Shown: one piece after another, positions 1 through 9,209 of the stretch
Layout of the letters: each line of letters starts with the position of its first letter
How positions within the stretch are numbered: position 1 is the first letter of the stretch
From: UBA5239 sp031548025
GTDB lineage: Bacteria; Verrucomicrobiota; Lentisphaeria; Victivallales; Victivallaceae
Reading direction: 5' to 3'
Length of the DNA stretch: 64,000 nucleotides
Assembly (NCBI GenBank): GCA_031548025.1
Contig: JAVBRM010000034.1
Coordinates: forward strand, 1-64,000
Notes under the pieces: generated by a model
Databases searched by the model: none
Told to the model about the DNA's origin: nothing
The model's input: only the letters and a program-made list of their open reading frames with translations
Position numbers and translations under genes: made by a program

Positions 1-1120
1 GCTTATGGATTACATAGCCGCTTTGCCGGATCATGTCGAATATCTTCCTTATGAATATGTGATGGAGAAGCAGCTCCATGTCAGTCGTGAGAGCGTCAGG
101 CGCGCCCTGCAGGAGCTCCGCAATATCGGCATGATTAAAACGGTGCGCAATCGCGGCAGCAAAATAATCCGCCGGCGGTTATCCGGTCCGGCGGTTGCCG
201 ATACGGATTTGCTGCAGGATCGTCAATTTGCCTTTATCTTTGTGAGCAATACGGAATCCAGAGAGCGGGATTACGGTTATCTGCCGTGGAATGTTTCGTC
301 CGCGCTGGAGAAAGTACTCAGTATGCATGGTTCGACTCTCCTGATGTATGACATGCGCGGATCGGAATACAGGGAAGGAGAAAATAAGCTTGTCACGGAG
401 TTGATGAGGCAGAAGATCAATGCCGCGGTGATTCACTACAACCGGGAAATTGATATCGGGAAATTGAGCTTGCTTTTGCTGGGGCATGATATCAAACCGG
501 TTATCTTGTTTCGCTCCATGAGTCATTTTGAGGATCACAAACACTGTTTCCCGCGCGGAACGGATTTTGTCTGCATGAACAATGAGAGGGCTCTTTACGA
601 AAAACTGGAAAAGAGCTGCAAAAGTACGCGGAATATTTTTTATGTTACGCATGAAAACGACCGTGGCTGGAGTGATTCCCGCAGTCATGCGGTTGAATTG
701 TTCTGCCGGGAATATTCGGTGAAGTTTACGCGGTTAACGATGGATATTCCGAAGTCTGATCTATTGACTCTGGAAGAACGCCGGTACTGCGGTTATAACG
801 CCATTATATCGGTACTCGAAGAGTTGCGCGACGGGAAAGAGACCATGATCCTGGCGGCCAACGACGAATACGCAATCGGTGTTCTCGATGCGCTGACTGA
901 ATTGAAATTATCGCTGCCGCGGGTTCAATTAATCGGCTATGACAATGAAATCGACTGCCGGAAATATAAAATCAGTACGTTTGATTTCAATGCCGACGAA
1001 TTTGCCGCTGAGGCATTTTACTTGCTGAAATGCTACATCAAAAATCCGGAGGAGAGCCTCCGGATCTCCAACGGCAGGCTGATCAATTCCACCTATATTC
1101 ACCGATCAACGGCCTTGTGA
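1..1120 (+). CDS. GntR-type HTH / LacI-type sensor transcription regulator, 5'-truncated
   Basis: The reading frame is open to the left edge of the window. The first visible Met (position 5) lies inside or just before the winged-helix domain, so the true start is probably upstream. Visible residues about 14-55 match a GntR-type recognition helix and wing (VSRESVRRALQELRN then a basic stretch). The rest, about 70-370, resembles a periplasmic-binding-protein-like sensor of the LacI type, ending in an AANDEYAIG segment and an IGYDN motif typical of that fold. It faces the pseudopilin/glycosidase operon, whose last gene it overlaps tail to tail by 22 bases, and probably controls it in response to a sugar. 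The ligand cannot be told from sequence. Confidence 0.88.
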   Translation, partial: LMDYIAALPDHVEYLPYEYVMEKQLHVSRESVRRALQELRNIGMIKTVRNRGSKIIRRRLSGPAVADTDLLQDRQFAFIFVSNTESRERDYGYLPWNVSSALEKVLSMHGSTLLMYDMRGSEYREGENKLVTELMRQKINAAVIHYNREIDIGKLSLLLLGHDIKPVILFRSMSHFEDHKHCFPRGTDFVCMNNERALYEKLEKSCKSTRNIFYVTHENDRGWSDSRSHAVELFCREYSVKFTRLTMDIPKSDLLTLEERRYCGYNAIISVLEELRDGKETMILAANDEYAIGVLDALTELKLSLPRVQLIGYDNEIDCRKYKISTFDFNADEFAAEAFYLLKCYIKNPEESLRISNGRLINSTYIHRSTAL

Positions 1121-3141
1121 CAAGTCCGCCTGCTGTAGGGGATTTCTCCGTGAATGCCGCGTGCTCCGATCAGCCAGGGTTGGTTCGGACAATAATCTCT
1201 GGCCAGACTGTCTCCCCAGGCGAAAAACGGTATATTTTCCGCCACTTCTCCGGTCATGAACGGCAGTTCGGATACTTGGAGTTGATTGGTTTCGAAAAGC
1301 GGTTTGGCGATATTGCGTCCGTTGATCGCCGCGGTCTGTACTCCGAATTCCTCTGGCGTATAGCAGGCTTCGAATGAAACATCGTGCCGGATATAACGGA
1401 AAAAACGGTGCCGTGAAAGTGTGTAATCGGTAATCAGCGAATCGCTGTAATGATGGTGAAACTTCTCCAGGGAACTCCATTTGCGCTTTGCGTCAATACT
1501 GAAAACAAAACCGTTCTGCATGTATGACAGTTCTTCTCTATGGAATGTCCGTTCCGGCCCTTCGTAGTTGATCAGAGCGAGTCGTTCATAGCGCTCTTCG
1601 CTAATGAACCGGACGGCGGCACGGCGCGGATAATCGGTCGGCATCAGAGGCTGAATATGAATAAAAACTTCTCCGGCTTCCACCGAAACCGGCATTACTT
1701 CGGTAGATTCGCCGACAGCGCCTTTTTGCCTGACCCCGTTGCCGATTATCGACGAGAGAATGCGTCCGTAATGAGCCGGAAAAATCACATCGAGCTCGAG
1801 CTTGGTAGTGGTCAGCGGAGCAATTTTCAATTCCGCGAGCGAGAGTACGGCCGCAATATTCTGGTGCTGGAGAACATAATGCCAGCCGTTGGCGGGGGTA
1901 TTGTGGTCACTGGCGAAGTTACCATCTTCGGATTTTTTTAAGGTGCTCATATTGAGTTCCGAGGTGAAAAATCGGGAAAAAATACTGGCTGAATCGCGAT
2001 AATCCCGAACCTTTGGATGCAATTTATAAGTGGCATAAAATTGCGTCGTCTGATCACCGTTGCACAAAGGGGTATCGACCGTTCCCAGTGAAAACTCTTC
2101 CTCCATGTAACTTTGGGTGTGATATTCACCGGCCATGCCGCTGTAGCGGATCATGCTTTCGGCGCGCCCCCGGGTAAGAGCCGGGTAGTTGCGTTTGACC
2201 GCCAGTTCCGCAAGATGCGGCGGGACTTCGAATTCCGGGCTGAAAAAATCAGTCATTTCAGCAATATTCTGCATGAAATTACCATGGAAATGGACCACTT
2301 GCATCGGATCAGGGGTATCGGCGAAAAAGCTGTTGATGATATCATGTCCGGATATTTCTTCGCCGAAGATCAACCACAACAACGCCTGTAGCGAATGCGG
2401 ATGTCCGGCCAGGTCTACAGCGTATGAACGGCAATTCGGCCCTCCGGAGCGTTTGGTGGCGGGATGGAAATGTAGCAGCAGTTCCGTCCACAATCTCGCT
2501 TCGCATTGCCGTGCCAGTGTTTTGACGGCGGGATCTTTGACGTTTCCGGCAATTTGCGCCAGATTGGCAATGGTGATCGGCGAGTAGGTCGACGAATTGA
2601 ATTCGCTTGCCCAGGCGGAACGTGAAAGCAACCGCCGGAATTCATGCAAGTTCCAGATGCCTTGCTGATAGGCGTGCTCATTGTCGAGAAGTTGACCGCC
2701 GAGAATCAACCCTTTGGTCGCCATCATCGGCATATTGTCATTGCATCCGTGGAATTTTAAGTCCGGCTGTCCACCTCCAGCGTAGGTCTTGAAGACTTGT
2801 TCTGTATGCCAGGTGAGAACTTTACGCGCCGCTTCGTCGAGCAGAGGACCGTATTCAGTCAACAGCCCGACGGAGAGAGTCGAAATAAAAATATTGAAAA
2901 CCTTGCCGGGTGAATGTTCTTCGCCGGATATGAAATAGCGTCCGATCATTCGGTTAGCCAATGCGATATCCGCCCGGGTGCCGCGATACAGCGCGGGAGC
3001 GATCCAGAGGACCTCGCGCCACGGCGGATTGAATTGCGGTATTTTTCCTGAACCGTCTGGATTTACTACGGATGGTATGGCTTCGCGGACCTTCCGGTAA
3101 AAACGCTCGCGGCGTTCCGCAATACTGTTTATATTGAGCAT
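1099..3141 (-). CDS. Putative alpha/alpha-toroid polysaccharide-active protein (unassigned family)
   Basis: This is a 680-residue protein with no signal peptide. The ATG at 3141 shares one base with the TGA of the upstream glycosidase gene (TGATG), and a GAGG lies 7 bases before it, so I prefer it to the TTG at 3144. The N-terminal ~330 residues are helical with repeated Trp/His/Asn-rich loops, as in alpha/alpha-toroid lyases and glycosidases. The remainder is beta-rich. I do not recognise a family signature; heparinase-like or an unsaturated-uronidase partner are possibilities only. Translational coupling to the secreted glycosidase suggests it processes the intracellular product of that enzyme. 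Confidence 0.8.
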   Translation of the reverse strand: MLNINSIAERRERFYRKVREAIPSVVNPDGSGKIPQFNPPWREVLWIAPALYRGTRADIALANRMIGRYFISGEEHSPGKVFNIFISTLSVGLLTEYGPLLDEAARKVLTWHTEQVFKTYAGGGQPDLKFHGCNDNMPMMATKGLILGGQLLDNEHAYQQGIWNLHEFRRLLSRSAWASEFNSSTYSPITIANLAQIAGNVKDPAVKTLARQCEARLWTELLLHFHPATKRSGGPNCRSYAVDLAGHPHSLQALLWLIFGEEISGHDIINSFFADTPDPMQVVHFHGNFMQNIAEMTDFFSPEFEVPPHLAELAVKRNYPALTRGRAESMIRYSGMAGEYHTQSYMEEEFSLGTVDTPLCNGDQTTQFYATYKLHPKVRDYRDSASIFSRFFTSELNMSTLKKSEDGNFASDHNTPANGWHYVLQHQNIAAVLSLAELKIAPLTTTKLELDVIFPAHYGRILSSIIGNGVRQKGAVGESTEVMPVSVEAGEVFIHIQPLMPTDYPRRAAVRFISEERYERLALINYEGPERTFHREELSYMQNGFVFSIDAKRKWSSLEKFHHHYSDSLITDYTLSRHRFFRYIRHDVSFEACYTPEEFGVQTAAINGRNIAKPLFETNQLQVSELPFMTGEVAENIPFFAWGDSLARDYCPNQPWLIGARGIHGEIPYSRRTCHKAVDR

Positions 3142-6100
3142 CAATAGGCCTCAAGCTTTATGTTCTGGATGTTGATGTTTATCGGTTTGGTGTCAATGGC
3201 GCCGCGGGTAAGATCTTTGTAGATGGCAAGCCGGTTGCGTTTGCCGGGAATCAGATAACGGTCCATTCGGATGCCCGGAGAAAGAAATGAGTTCTCCCTG
3301 AAATAACCCGTTGTATTGATGATCGAGGTATTCAGCTCACTGTTCATATTGTTGCTGTTGTTTTCCTCGATGACCAGGCGGATGATCTTTCCTTGCCATG
3401 ATTGCGGAATTTCAAATTCACGGGAGATTCCGAATATTTTCCCTTTGAATGGAATGCTGATATTTCCGGATTCGTTGAGCAGTGATTTGCACTCGGTCCA
3501 TTCCCCGTTAAGCTCTATAACCTCGGTGGGAACCGGGATTTTTCGCAGAAACATGGCGCCGACCGGACCGCTGTAATTTTGATTGCTCTTATTGGCTCCC
3601 ACCTCGAAGGCGAGATCGAGCGTTCCCCGCTTCAAATCTTTTTCAGGGATGAGAACCCGGAATCTTCGGCTTGGTTTTGAGAGCATATTTTGTCCATTCA
3701 AATATAATTTGCAGGGCCCCTGGACCCCTCCGGATACGAAGTGACCGTTAAACTCAAGATATATCCGGGATTTGCTGTCGAGCCAGTTGGAAGGTACCTG
3801 TACTTGCTTGCGGTAATGCACCAGGCTGGTTGCTGCCGGAAAGCCTTGTTCGTACCATGATCCCATATTAGCGATGGGCCAACTTTGAAACGGAGCCTTC
3901 TGCCAGTCAGAACCCGGCGAGTCCAGTTTGATATGCCAGCCGGTGGAGAGATCAATGGCCGCTTCTTTGATCCGGTTTGTAAATTCCTGAGTTACGGCTT
4001 GAGTTTTTGCCCGGTCATATTCCGGTTTGCCGGTGAGCCGATACCAACCGTGTTCCTGAGTTTGCAACCAGTGGGCTGGCCCGTCTACTCCGGCATGATC
4101 GCGGATAACGGCAAATTCCCTGACTTGAAACGGCGTGAATTCCAATTTTCCGAAGTCAGCGATCCCATCCTTGAACTTAACCTTCAAATCCGGCATCGCT
4201 TCTTCGCTGACTTCAACAGCCGGTGAGGAAACCTGTTGGGCGGAAAGTGTGCTGTTCAACTTATCAGTCAACGACAGCTTTTCTTTACCCCGCAGACCGA
4301 TGGCTCCGGCCATGTAGACATCATACAGGCCATTTTTGCTGGCTCGTTTTTCAAACCATACTTGGGAGTTGGATGAGTTGGTTGTTGCTTCAATTCCACA
4401 GGAAACGAGCAATTCTTTCAACAGCAAAGAGCGTTGATCTTCGTTCATCCAACTGCCGTTTTCGTCTCTGATGCCCACATAAAACGGCGACCCGAGAATG
4501 ATGAATTTACCCTTTCCATAGGGGAGTTCGGCAATCGCCATGGAATTGTCGTCCCATAGCGCGACGGCTTTCGCTTCTCCCTTGATGGCAATCTGCCCGG
4601 AGGAGCTGGTGCCGTAATGGTCGATAGCCATTCCCCGGCCGCTGAGTTTTTTCCCTTTCAGGCTGGGGAACAAGTCTTGAGTTTCGGTGAAATGTATTGG
4701 CTTGATGCCATCTACGGAATTTATTTTCAAACCGAGTGCTTTCGCCAAGGGCCAGGCGTCGCGTTTTTCCGGGGTATGTTGCCCGGTGTGGTGTTGAGCG
4801 ATGAATATTCCACCTTGCGAAACAAACGATTTAAGAGCTTTAAGGAGTTTATCATCCATCACCGCGGTGGCGCAGTCGATCATGACCTTTACCCGGCCGT
4901 TGGCATAGCCTTTGATCAAATCTTGACCATCTATCAATACCGGGGCCAGCCCCAGCGCCGGAAGCGCCCCCCGGGAAAGATCCCAGTTCCAGATCAGCCT
5001 GTTGGCATAACGCTGGTCCTGGTCGAGATCACGGAGAACTCCAAGACCGTTGGAAATAAAATCGGTTTTGCCGACCGTTTGCAGTAATGCCTTGTGATCT
5101 TCCCACCATTTTACGACTTCCGGATATTTCCAGAAGTCACGGTTGAAGTCAAAGACATAGTCATGATTCATTTGGCTTTCCCAGAGGATGTAAGCAAACA
5201 GACGCTGGGAAGAAAAAGCGTCTTTGGCGAAACCGCCGGGCTCGCTGGAACTGTAGCGGTTCCTCAAAGTCGTATAGCCGCTGTAATTATAAGGACGGTA
5301 GTAGCCGCCTTCGCCGGTCAACTGCGGATAAGCTCCGAACTGCTCGAACAGGTCCAAGGCATCCGACTGCCATTGTTTGGGGGTCATGACCCGGATGGGG
5401 CGGACCGGATCTATTGCCCGCATGGCACTGAGATATTTCTTCAGAGTCTGGAATTTTCCATGGCGGAGATAATCGATCCAATCGAGATATTGCTGATTGA
5501 GTCCGCGTTGGGAGTAAGGAAAACTTTCTCCTTTAATCTGACTCAGGTATACGCGGTAGGAAATGCGACCCCCGGCATGATGGATCGTGAAGCTGTTTTG
5601 ACCGGATTTAAGATATTCAGTGACGTCGATTTCGCTGTGTTCATTGCATTGCGGCAAGTTTTTATCGCGCAGTTCGCCGCCTGCTTTCTGGCCGTTGACC
5701 CATATCGAGAGATTCTGAAATTCTTTCGGGCCGCTGCTGTAGGGATGCATATGAAGAATTATCGGAGAACCCGATTTCAGAAATTCAGCCGGAATATCAT
5801 AATTGAACCGGGTCCAGAGGCTGGAGTTTTTTTCTTTGGCTGCGGCAGGAACATCTTTGTTGAAGGTATATGCCAGGAGACGTTTGTCGGTGCGCATGGC
5901 GGAGGTCCATCCGGCATCATCGAAATTATCGGCCATAAAAGCGGATTTCTGACCGTTCGCAAAAGTATCGTTATACCATTTCCACGGAATGTTGTCCAAG
6001 TCGATATAATTTCCGCGCCGACCCTCAAAAAAGGCCGGCTCCGGGAACGGTATTTTATTCCAATTGTCAATGCTGATTTCCCAGGCGGCTGACAGACTGT

Positions 6101-7049
6101 TCAGATCATATTTTTTGATTTCACGCAGATATTCGCGATAACCTTTTTCAGCATCTGGAGGACGTCGATCCGTGAATAATCTGAACTCGCCGTGGGGCTC
6201 CATCCAGCCAAGCAGAGAGGTGTCGTCCTTCCAATTGTTCATCAATTGTTCGAGCGCGGCCATTTGCATGCGGTCAAGCCATTCCGAGGCCACCTGGGTG
6301 CTGTAGTAACCGTTTTCTTCGCGATAATTCAGTCCGAGAAATCCCGGAATGGAAGCCTCGTATTCCGTAGTCGGCAGGTTCAGCCAACTATACCAGGTGT
6401 CTTTGCCGGTGGAAGTCCAGAGCAGGTTGCGGAAAGATTTGCCGGCCTCTTTGGCCTGCTTGATGGAATTGCGCGGCCCGGCATTGTCCAATATGCCCGG
6501 AGCATAGGAGCAACCCATATCCTGGTGGTGGATGGTGAGGACAAAGGGATTTCTTTTGATGTATTCAATCTGTTCTTCGGTACGGGATTGGGGCCAGCAC
6601 CGGATTGCCAGGGCCGCATTGTCGAAATTATCGAGGTAAGCCGGGTATGCGTGTTCCGGGACACTTTCCCATTTGTTGGCGTCATATTTACGGAAAGCCT
6701 CCTCAAAAGAATCTTGATCGGGTACGGACAGAATCATGACTTTGTTGCCTTGTAAACCGAGTTTCCACCATCCGCCGTGGCGGATTTCGAGAACACCATC
6801 GGAATTTTTCTTTACCGGGCCGAATGCCAACAGGTCGGCCAAATATTTTGAGGAGACGATACGGGCTTTATCCGGCGATTCGCAGATAAATTGCGACAGG
6901 CTTATTTTGCCGTCGCTTTCCCCGATCATGGATACTGTGCCATAGCCGCGAAGGTTGAGCTGCTTGACCTCACGGCGATATTCGCCGGCGTTCACGGTTG
7001 CCACGGATATGGCAATAGCGAACAGTGACAGGAACTTGAACAATTTCAT
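3141..7049 (-). CDS. Giant secreted glycosidase, beta-galactosidase-like multidomain (1302 aa)
   Basis: The protein starts with a clear signal peptide (residues 1-21, cleavage near VNA/GEY), so it is exported. Residues about 165-350 look like a TIM-barrel glycosidase of the GH42/GH-A type, with the segment WMEPHGEF (E284, E288) offering a candidate acid/base Glu. A jelly-roll insertion with a WVNGQ motif follows at about 360-510. A GATase-like region lies around 700-870, as in beta-galactosidase trimerisation domains. The C-terminal ~220 residues form another beta-sandwich. AGAGGA lies 7 bases before the ATG. It is the middle gene of the operon pseudopilin, glycosidase, toroid protein, with a 17-base gap to the pseudopilin gene. 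Substrate unknown. Confidence 0.85.
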   Translation of the reverse strand: MKLFKFLSLFAIAISVATVNAGEYRREVKQLNLRGYGTVSMIGESDGKISLSQFICESPDKARIVSSKYLADLLAFGPVKKNSDGVLEIRHGGWWKLGLQGNKVMILSVPDQDSFEEAFRKYDANKWESVPEHAYPAYLDNFDNAALAIRCWPQSRTEEQIEYIKRNPFVLTIHHQDMGCSYAPGILDNAGPRNSIKQAKEAGKSFRNLLWTSTGKDTWYSWLNLPTTEYEASIPGFLGLNYREENGYYSTQVASEWLDRMQMAALEQLMNNWKDDTSLLGWMEPHGEFRLFTDRRPPDAEKGYREYLREIKKYDLNSLSAAWEISIDNWNKIPFPEPAFFEGRRGNYIDLDNIPWKWYNDTFANGQKSAFMADNFDDAGWTSAMRTDKRLLAYTFNKDVPAAAKEKNSSLWTRFNYDIPAEFLKSGSPIILHMHPYSSGPKEFQNLSIWVNGQKAGGELRDKNLPQCNEHSEIDVTEYLKSGQNSFTIHHAGGRISYRVYLSQIKGESFPYSQRGLNQQYLDWIDYLRHGKFQTLKKYLSAMRAIDPVRPIRVMTPKQWQSDALDLFEQFGAYPQLTGEGGYYRPYNYSGYTTLRNRYSSSEPGGFAKDAFSSQRLFAYILWESQMNHDYVFDFNRDFWKYPEVVKWWEDHKALLQTVGKTDFISNGLGVLRDLDQDQRYANRLIWNWDLSRGALPALGLAPVLIDGQDLIKGYANGRVKVMIDCATAVMDDKLLKALKSFVSQGGIFIAQHHTGQHTPEKRDAWPLAKALGLKINSVDGIKPIHFTETQDLFPSLKGKKLSGRGMAIDHYGTSSSGQIAIKGEAKAVALWDDNSMAIAELPYGKGKFIILGSPFYVGIRDENGSWMNEDQRSLLLKELLVSCGIEATTNSSNSQVWFEKRASKNGLYDVYMAGAIGLRGKEKLSLTDKLNSTLSAQQVSSPAVEVSEEAMPDLKVKFKDGIADFGKLEFTPFQVREFAVIRDHAGVDGPAHWLQTQEHGWYRLTGKPEYDRAKTQAVTQEFTNRIKEAAIDLSTGWHIKLDSPGSDWQKAPFQSWPIANMGSWYEQGFPAATSLVHYRKQVQVPSNWLDSKSRIYLEFNGHFVSGGVQGPCKLYLNGQNMLSKPSRRFRVLIPEKDLKRGTLDLAFEVGANKSNQNYSGPVGAMFLRKIPVPTEVIELNGEWTECKSLLNESGNISIPFKGKIFGISREFEIPQSWQGKIIRLVIEENNSNNMNSELNTSIINTTGYFRENSFLSPGIRMDRYLIPGKRNRLAIYKDLTRGAIDTKPININIQNIKLEAY

Positions 7050-7066
7050 AATTTATCCTCTGATAT

Positions 7067-7828
7067 TTAAAGAGCGGTTTCCGTCCAGAATCTGGTTCTG
7101 AGAGTACTGGAACCCCATATTTCCTGATATTTTCGCGGTGCGACATGCCCGTCCCAGTGAGACATATTGCTGTATGGCGAGTGGCGATAACATACCTGTG
7201 CCGTACCCGCGACTTCCCCATTAATCATCCAATAAGCCGGGCTTTCGGCTTTAGAATAATCTACATAACGCTGATTGGAATCCATGTAGCGTATTTTATC
7301 GGAAGCCCGCCGGATTTGTGAAATTTTCAGCGCGGGCCAGGCTGTTGTGGCTGATGGCCAGGAATCATGATTCACTCCGTAAGAATAACGAATGGAAAGG
7401 TTGCCTTTTGTCACGAGATTCGATTGCAGCAGACTATTGGCCGGACAGGCGTACTTCACCGGCCACATGTTGGAATCAGTAGTCGGGGTGGACATCCCCA
7501 TATAGCCTTTTAATTGCCACATCCAGTGATAATTGGTGTTACCTCCCCAACTGCCGTCGGCATTGTTGCCAACACTCCAACCGTCATAATCGGATTCATA
7601 CAGGGCAGTGGCTTTTTCCATTTGATTCAAGGTATTTGTGCAATAAATCTGCCTGGCTTTGTTTCTGGTTTTATTCAGAGCCGGTAAGAACATTGCCGCC
7701 AGGATGGCGATGATCGCGATCACTACCAGGAGTTCAATCAAGGTAAATTGGAGGGAATGCGCGCAAAGAAGCCTTGGCGGCTTTGTTTCGCGGATTGCGC
7801 CTTTATTTCCGTCTGGATGATTGTTCAT
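7067..7828 (-). CDS. Pseudopilin with H-X9-DG motif (cassette A)
   Basis: The 253-residue protein has a type IV prepilin-like N-terminus, FTLIELLVVIAIIAILAAM, preceded by a 27-residue leader. The residue just before Phe is Gln, not the usual Gly. The C-terminal half holds HSPYSNMSHWDG, an exact H-X9-DG motif. Proteins of this kind are expanded in Lentisphaerota and Planctomycetota and are thought to belong to type II secretion-like machinery. AAGGAG precedes the ATG, and a strong promoter lies about 50 bases upstream. It is the first gene of the operon with the giant glycosidase and toroid protein, which suggests it serves their secretion or display (inference). Confidence 0.92.
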   Translation of the reverse strand: MNNHPDGNKGAIRETKPPRLLCAHSLQFTLIELLVVIAIIAILAAMFLPALNKTRNKARQIYCTNTLNQMEKATALYESDYDGWSVGNNADGSWGGNTNYHWMWQLKGYMGMSTPTTDSNMWPVKYACPANSLLQSNLVTKGNLSIRYSYGVNHDSWPSATTAWPALKISQIRRASDKIRYMDSNQRYVDYSKAESPAYWMINGEVAGTAQVCYRHSPYSNMSHWDGHVAPRKYQEIWGSSTLRTRFWTETAL

Positions 7829-7879
7829 TTATCTGACTCCTTATGATAATTTTTTGCTGCGATCAAACTTTCTGAGATA

Positions 7880-7907
7880 ATTATATGGATAATTCCTGTT
7901 TTGTCAA
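7880..7907 (-). promoter_or_regulatory. Sigma-70-type promoter for the cassette A operon
   Basis: On the minus strand the hexamers TTGACA (7907-7902) and TATAAT (7885-7880) are perfect and are 16 bases apart. The site is about 50 bases upstream of the pseudopilin ATG. This is the best consensus promoter in the window. Confidence 0.75.
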
Positions 7908-8048
7908 TATTTAATTATTATTTTGTTCAAATTTAATTATTTATTAAACATATAATAAATATCTATTAAATATCTATTTTGAAAACATATCAAAAACAGG
8001 CTATTGGATGAAGCGTGTCGATTTCTCGAATAATTGTTTCTTAAAGAA
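7908..8048. other. AT-rich divergent intergenic region
   Basis: This stretch between the two divergent operons is extremely AT-rich and contains an imperfect tandem repeat (AAATATCTATT twice near 7957-7980). No ORF or hairpin stands out. It may act as an UP-element or regulator-binding region. Confidence 0.4.
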
Positions 8049-8077
8049 TTGATTATGCCGCGGTAGGTGAGTACATT
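8049..8077 (+). promoter_or_regulatory. Promoter for the SGNH/FAH/cyclase operon
   Basis: TTGATT at 8049-8054 and TACATT at 8072-8077 are separated by 17 bases and lie about 32 bases before the chosen ATG at 8109, which has AGGAG at 8095-8099. Confidence 0.5.
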
Positions 8078-8108
8078 ATCGGACTGAACAGCACAGGAGT
8101 TGTTACTG

Positions 8109-9209
8109 ATGACTGATTACGCCAAGTTTGATAAGTATATGAGTATTAAAGAAGTCGATGCCGACGGCATTGCCTGGCATGATCCGGCGTCGAAGCCGTT
8201 TCGGCTTTGCGGATTCTATTGGTACGGAAGGGATAAGGTTTACCGGCGGCTGCCGGTCAAGCTGGATTGGCCGGTTTCGCCGGGAGTGGAAATTCTCGCC
8301 AATTACACTGCCGGAGGGCAGGTGCGTTTCCGGACCGACAGCAAGCGCATATTCGTGCGTTATGAGTCGCATTTTGACGGTCGGATGCATCATATGCCGG
8401 ATACCGGCATGAGCGGTCTGGATCTGTATCTGGGAGCGCCGGGCCAAGAGCGGTTCTGGGGAGTGGTGAGGCGCTCCGAATTTGAAGGCGTCTATAAATA
8501 TCTGTTATTCGATGTTCCGAGTGGCGCGATGCAGGATTTCGTGCTCAATATGCCGTTGTACAACGGTTTGAAAAGCCTGGAAGTCGGAGTGGATGAGGGC
8601 GCGGTCATCGAGCCGCCGCGGCCGTTCGAGCGGGAGAATCCGGTGGTGGTGTATGGTACTTCGATCACCCAGGGCGGGTGCGCCTCGCGCCCGGGCATGG
8701 CTTATTCCAATATCCTCAGCCGCAAGCTGAATACGGAATTCCTGAATCTCGGATTTTCCGGCAACGGCAGATGCGAAGCGGATATGGCGCGTATTCTCGC
8801 GGAAATCGCCGATCCGGCCTTGTTTATCATTGACTGCGAGGCCAATTGCGCCGACCCGGATACCTTTGCCGCCAGGCTGCCGGAGTTTATCCGGATATTG
8901 CGGGAAAAACACCCGGTCATGCCGATCCTGGTGGTTTCGAAAATTAATTATCAGCGGGTAGCTCATCCCTGTATCGCCCAAGCCAAAGACGAACAGAACC
9001 GGGTCATGCAAATGATGCTGGTCAGCGAGCTCCGGAAGGCCGGCGACCTGAATATCCGCTTCATGGACGGCGCGGATCTGTTGCAGGATGATTTCGACGA
9101 ATGTACAATGGACGGGGTGCATCCGAACGACCTCGGGTTTTACCGGATGGCCGAGGCTCTGTATCTGCCGGTTTTGAATCTGTTGCGCAAGGAGGTGGCC
9201 AATGGTTAA
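8109..9209 (+). CDS. SGNH/GDSL-family esterase, copy 1
   Basis: This 366-residue protein has no signal peptide and is probably a cytoplasmic ester hydrolase. The N-terminal half is a beta-sandwich with an LDLYLG segment (the GxDLY-type domain). The catalytic half opens with YGTSITQGG (nucleophile Ser) and ends with DGVHPNDLG (catalytic Asp-His), with the oxyanion Gly/Asn in GFSGNGRCE. The ATG at 8109 has AGGAG nine bases upstream and is preferred to the TTG at 8100. It is nearly the same protein as the next gene, which starts before this one ends. Likely a deacylase for acetylated or otherwise acylated sugars (inference). Confidence 0.93.
   Translation: MTDYAKFDKYMSIKEVDADGIAWHDPASKPFRLCGFYWYGRDKVYRRLPVKLDWPVSPGVEILANYTAGGQVRFRTDSKRIFVRYESHFDGRMHHMPDTGMSGLDLYLGAPGQERFWGVVRRSEFEGVYKYLLFDVPSGAMQDFVLNMPLYNGLKSLEVGVDEGAVIEPPRPFERENPVVVYGTSITQGGCASRPGMAYSNILSRKLNTEFLNLGFSGNGRCEADMARILAEIADPALFIIDCEANCADPDTFAARLPEFIRILREKHPVMPILVVSKINYQRVAHPCIAQAKDEQNRVMQMMLVSELRKAGDLNIRFMDGADLLQDDFDECTMDGVHPNDLGFYRMAEALYLPVLNLLRKEVANG

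Noticed and set aside
5094..6092. 332-residue plus-strand ORF opposite the giant glycosidase
   Set aside because: It lies wholly inside a gene with signal peptide and glycosidase features and has no ribosome site or family signature.
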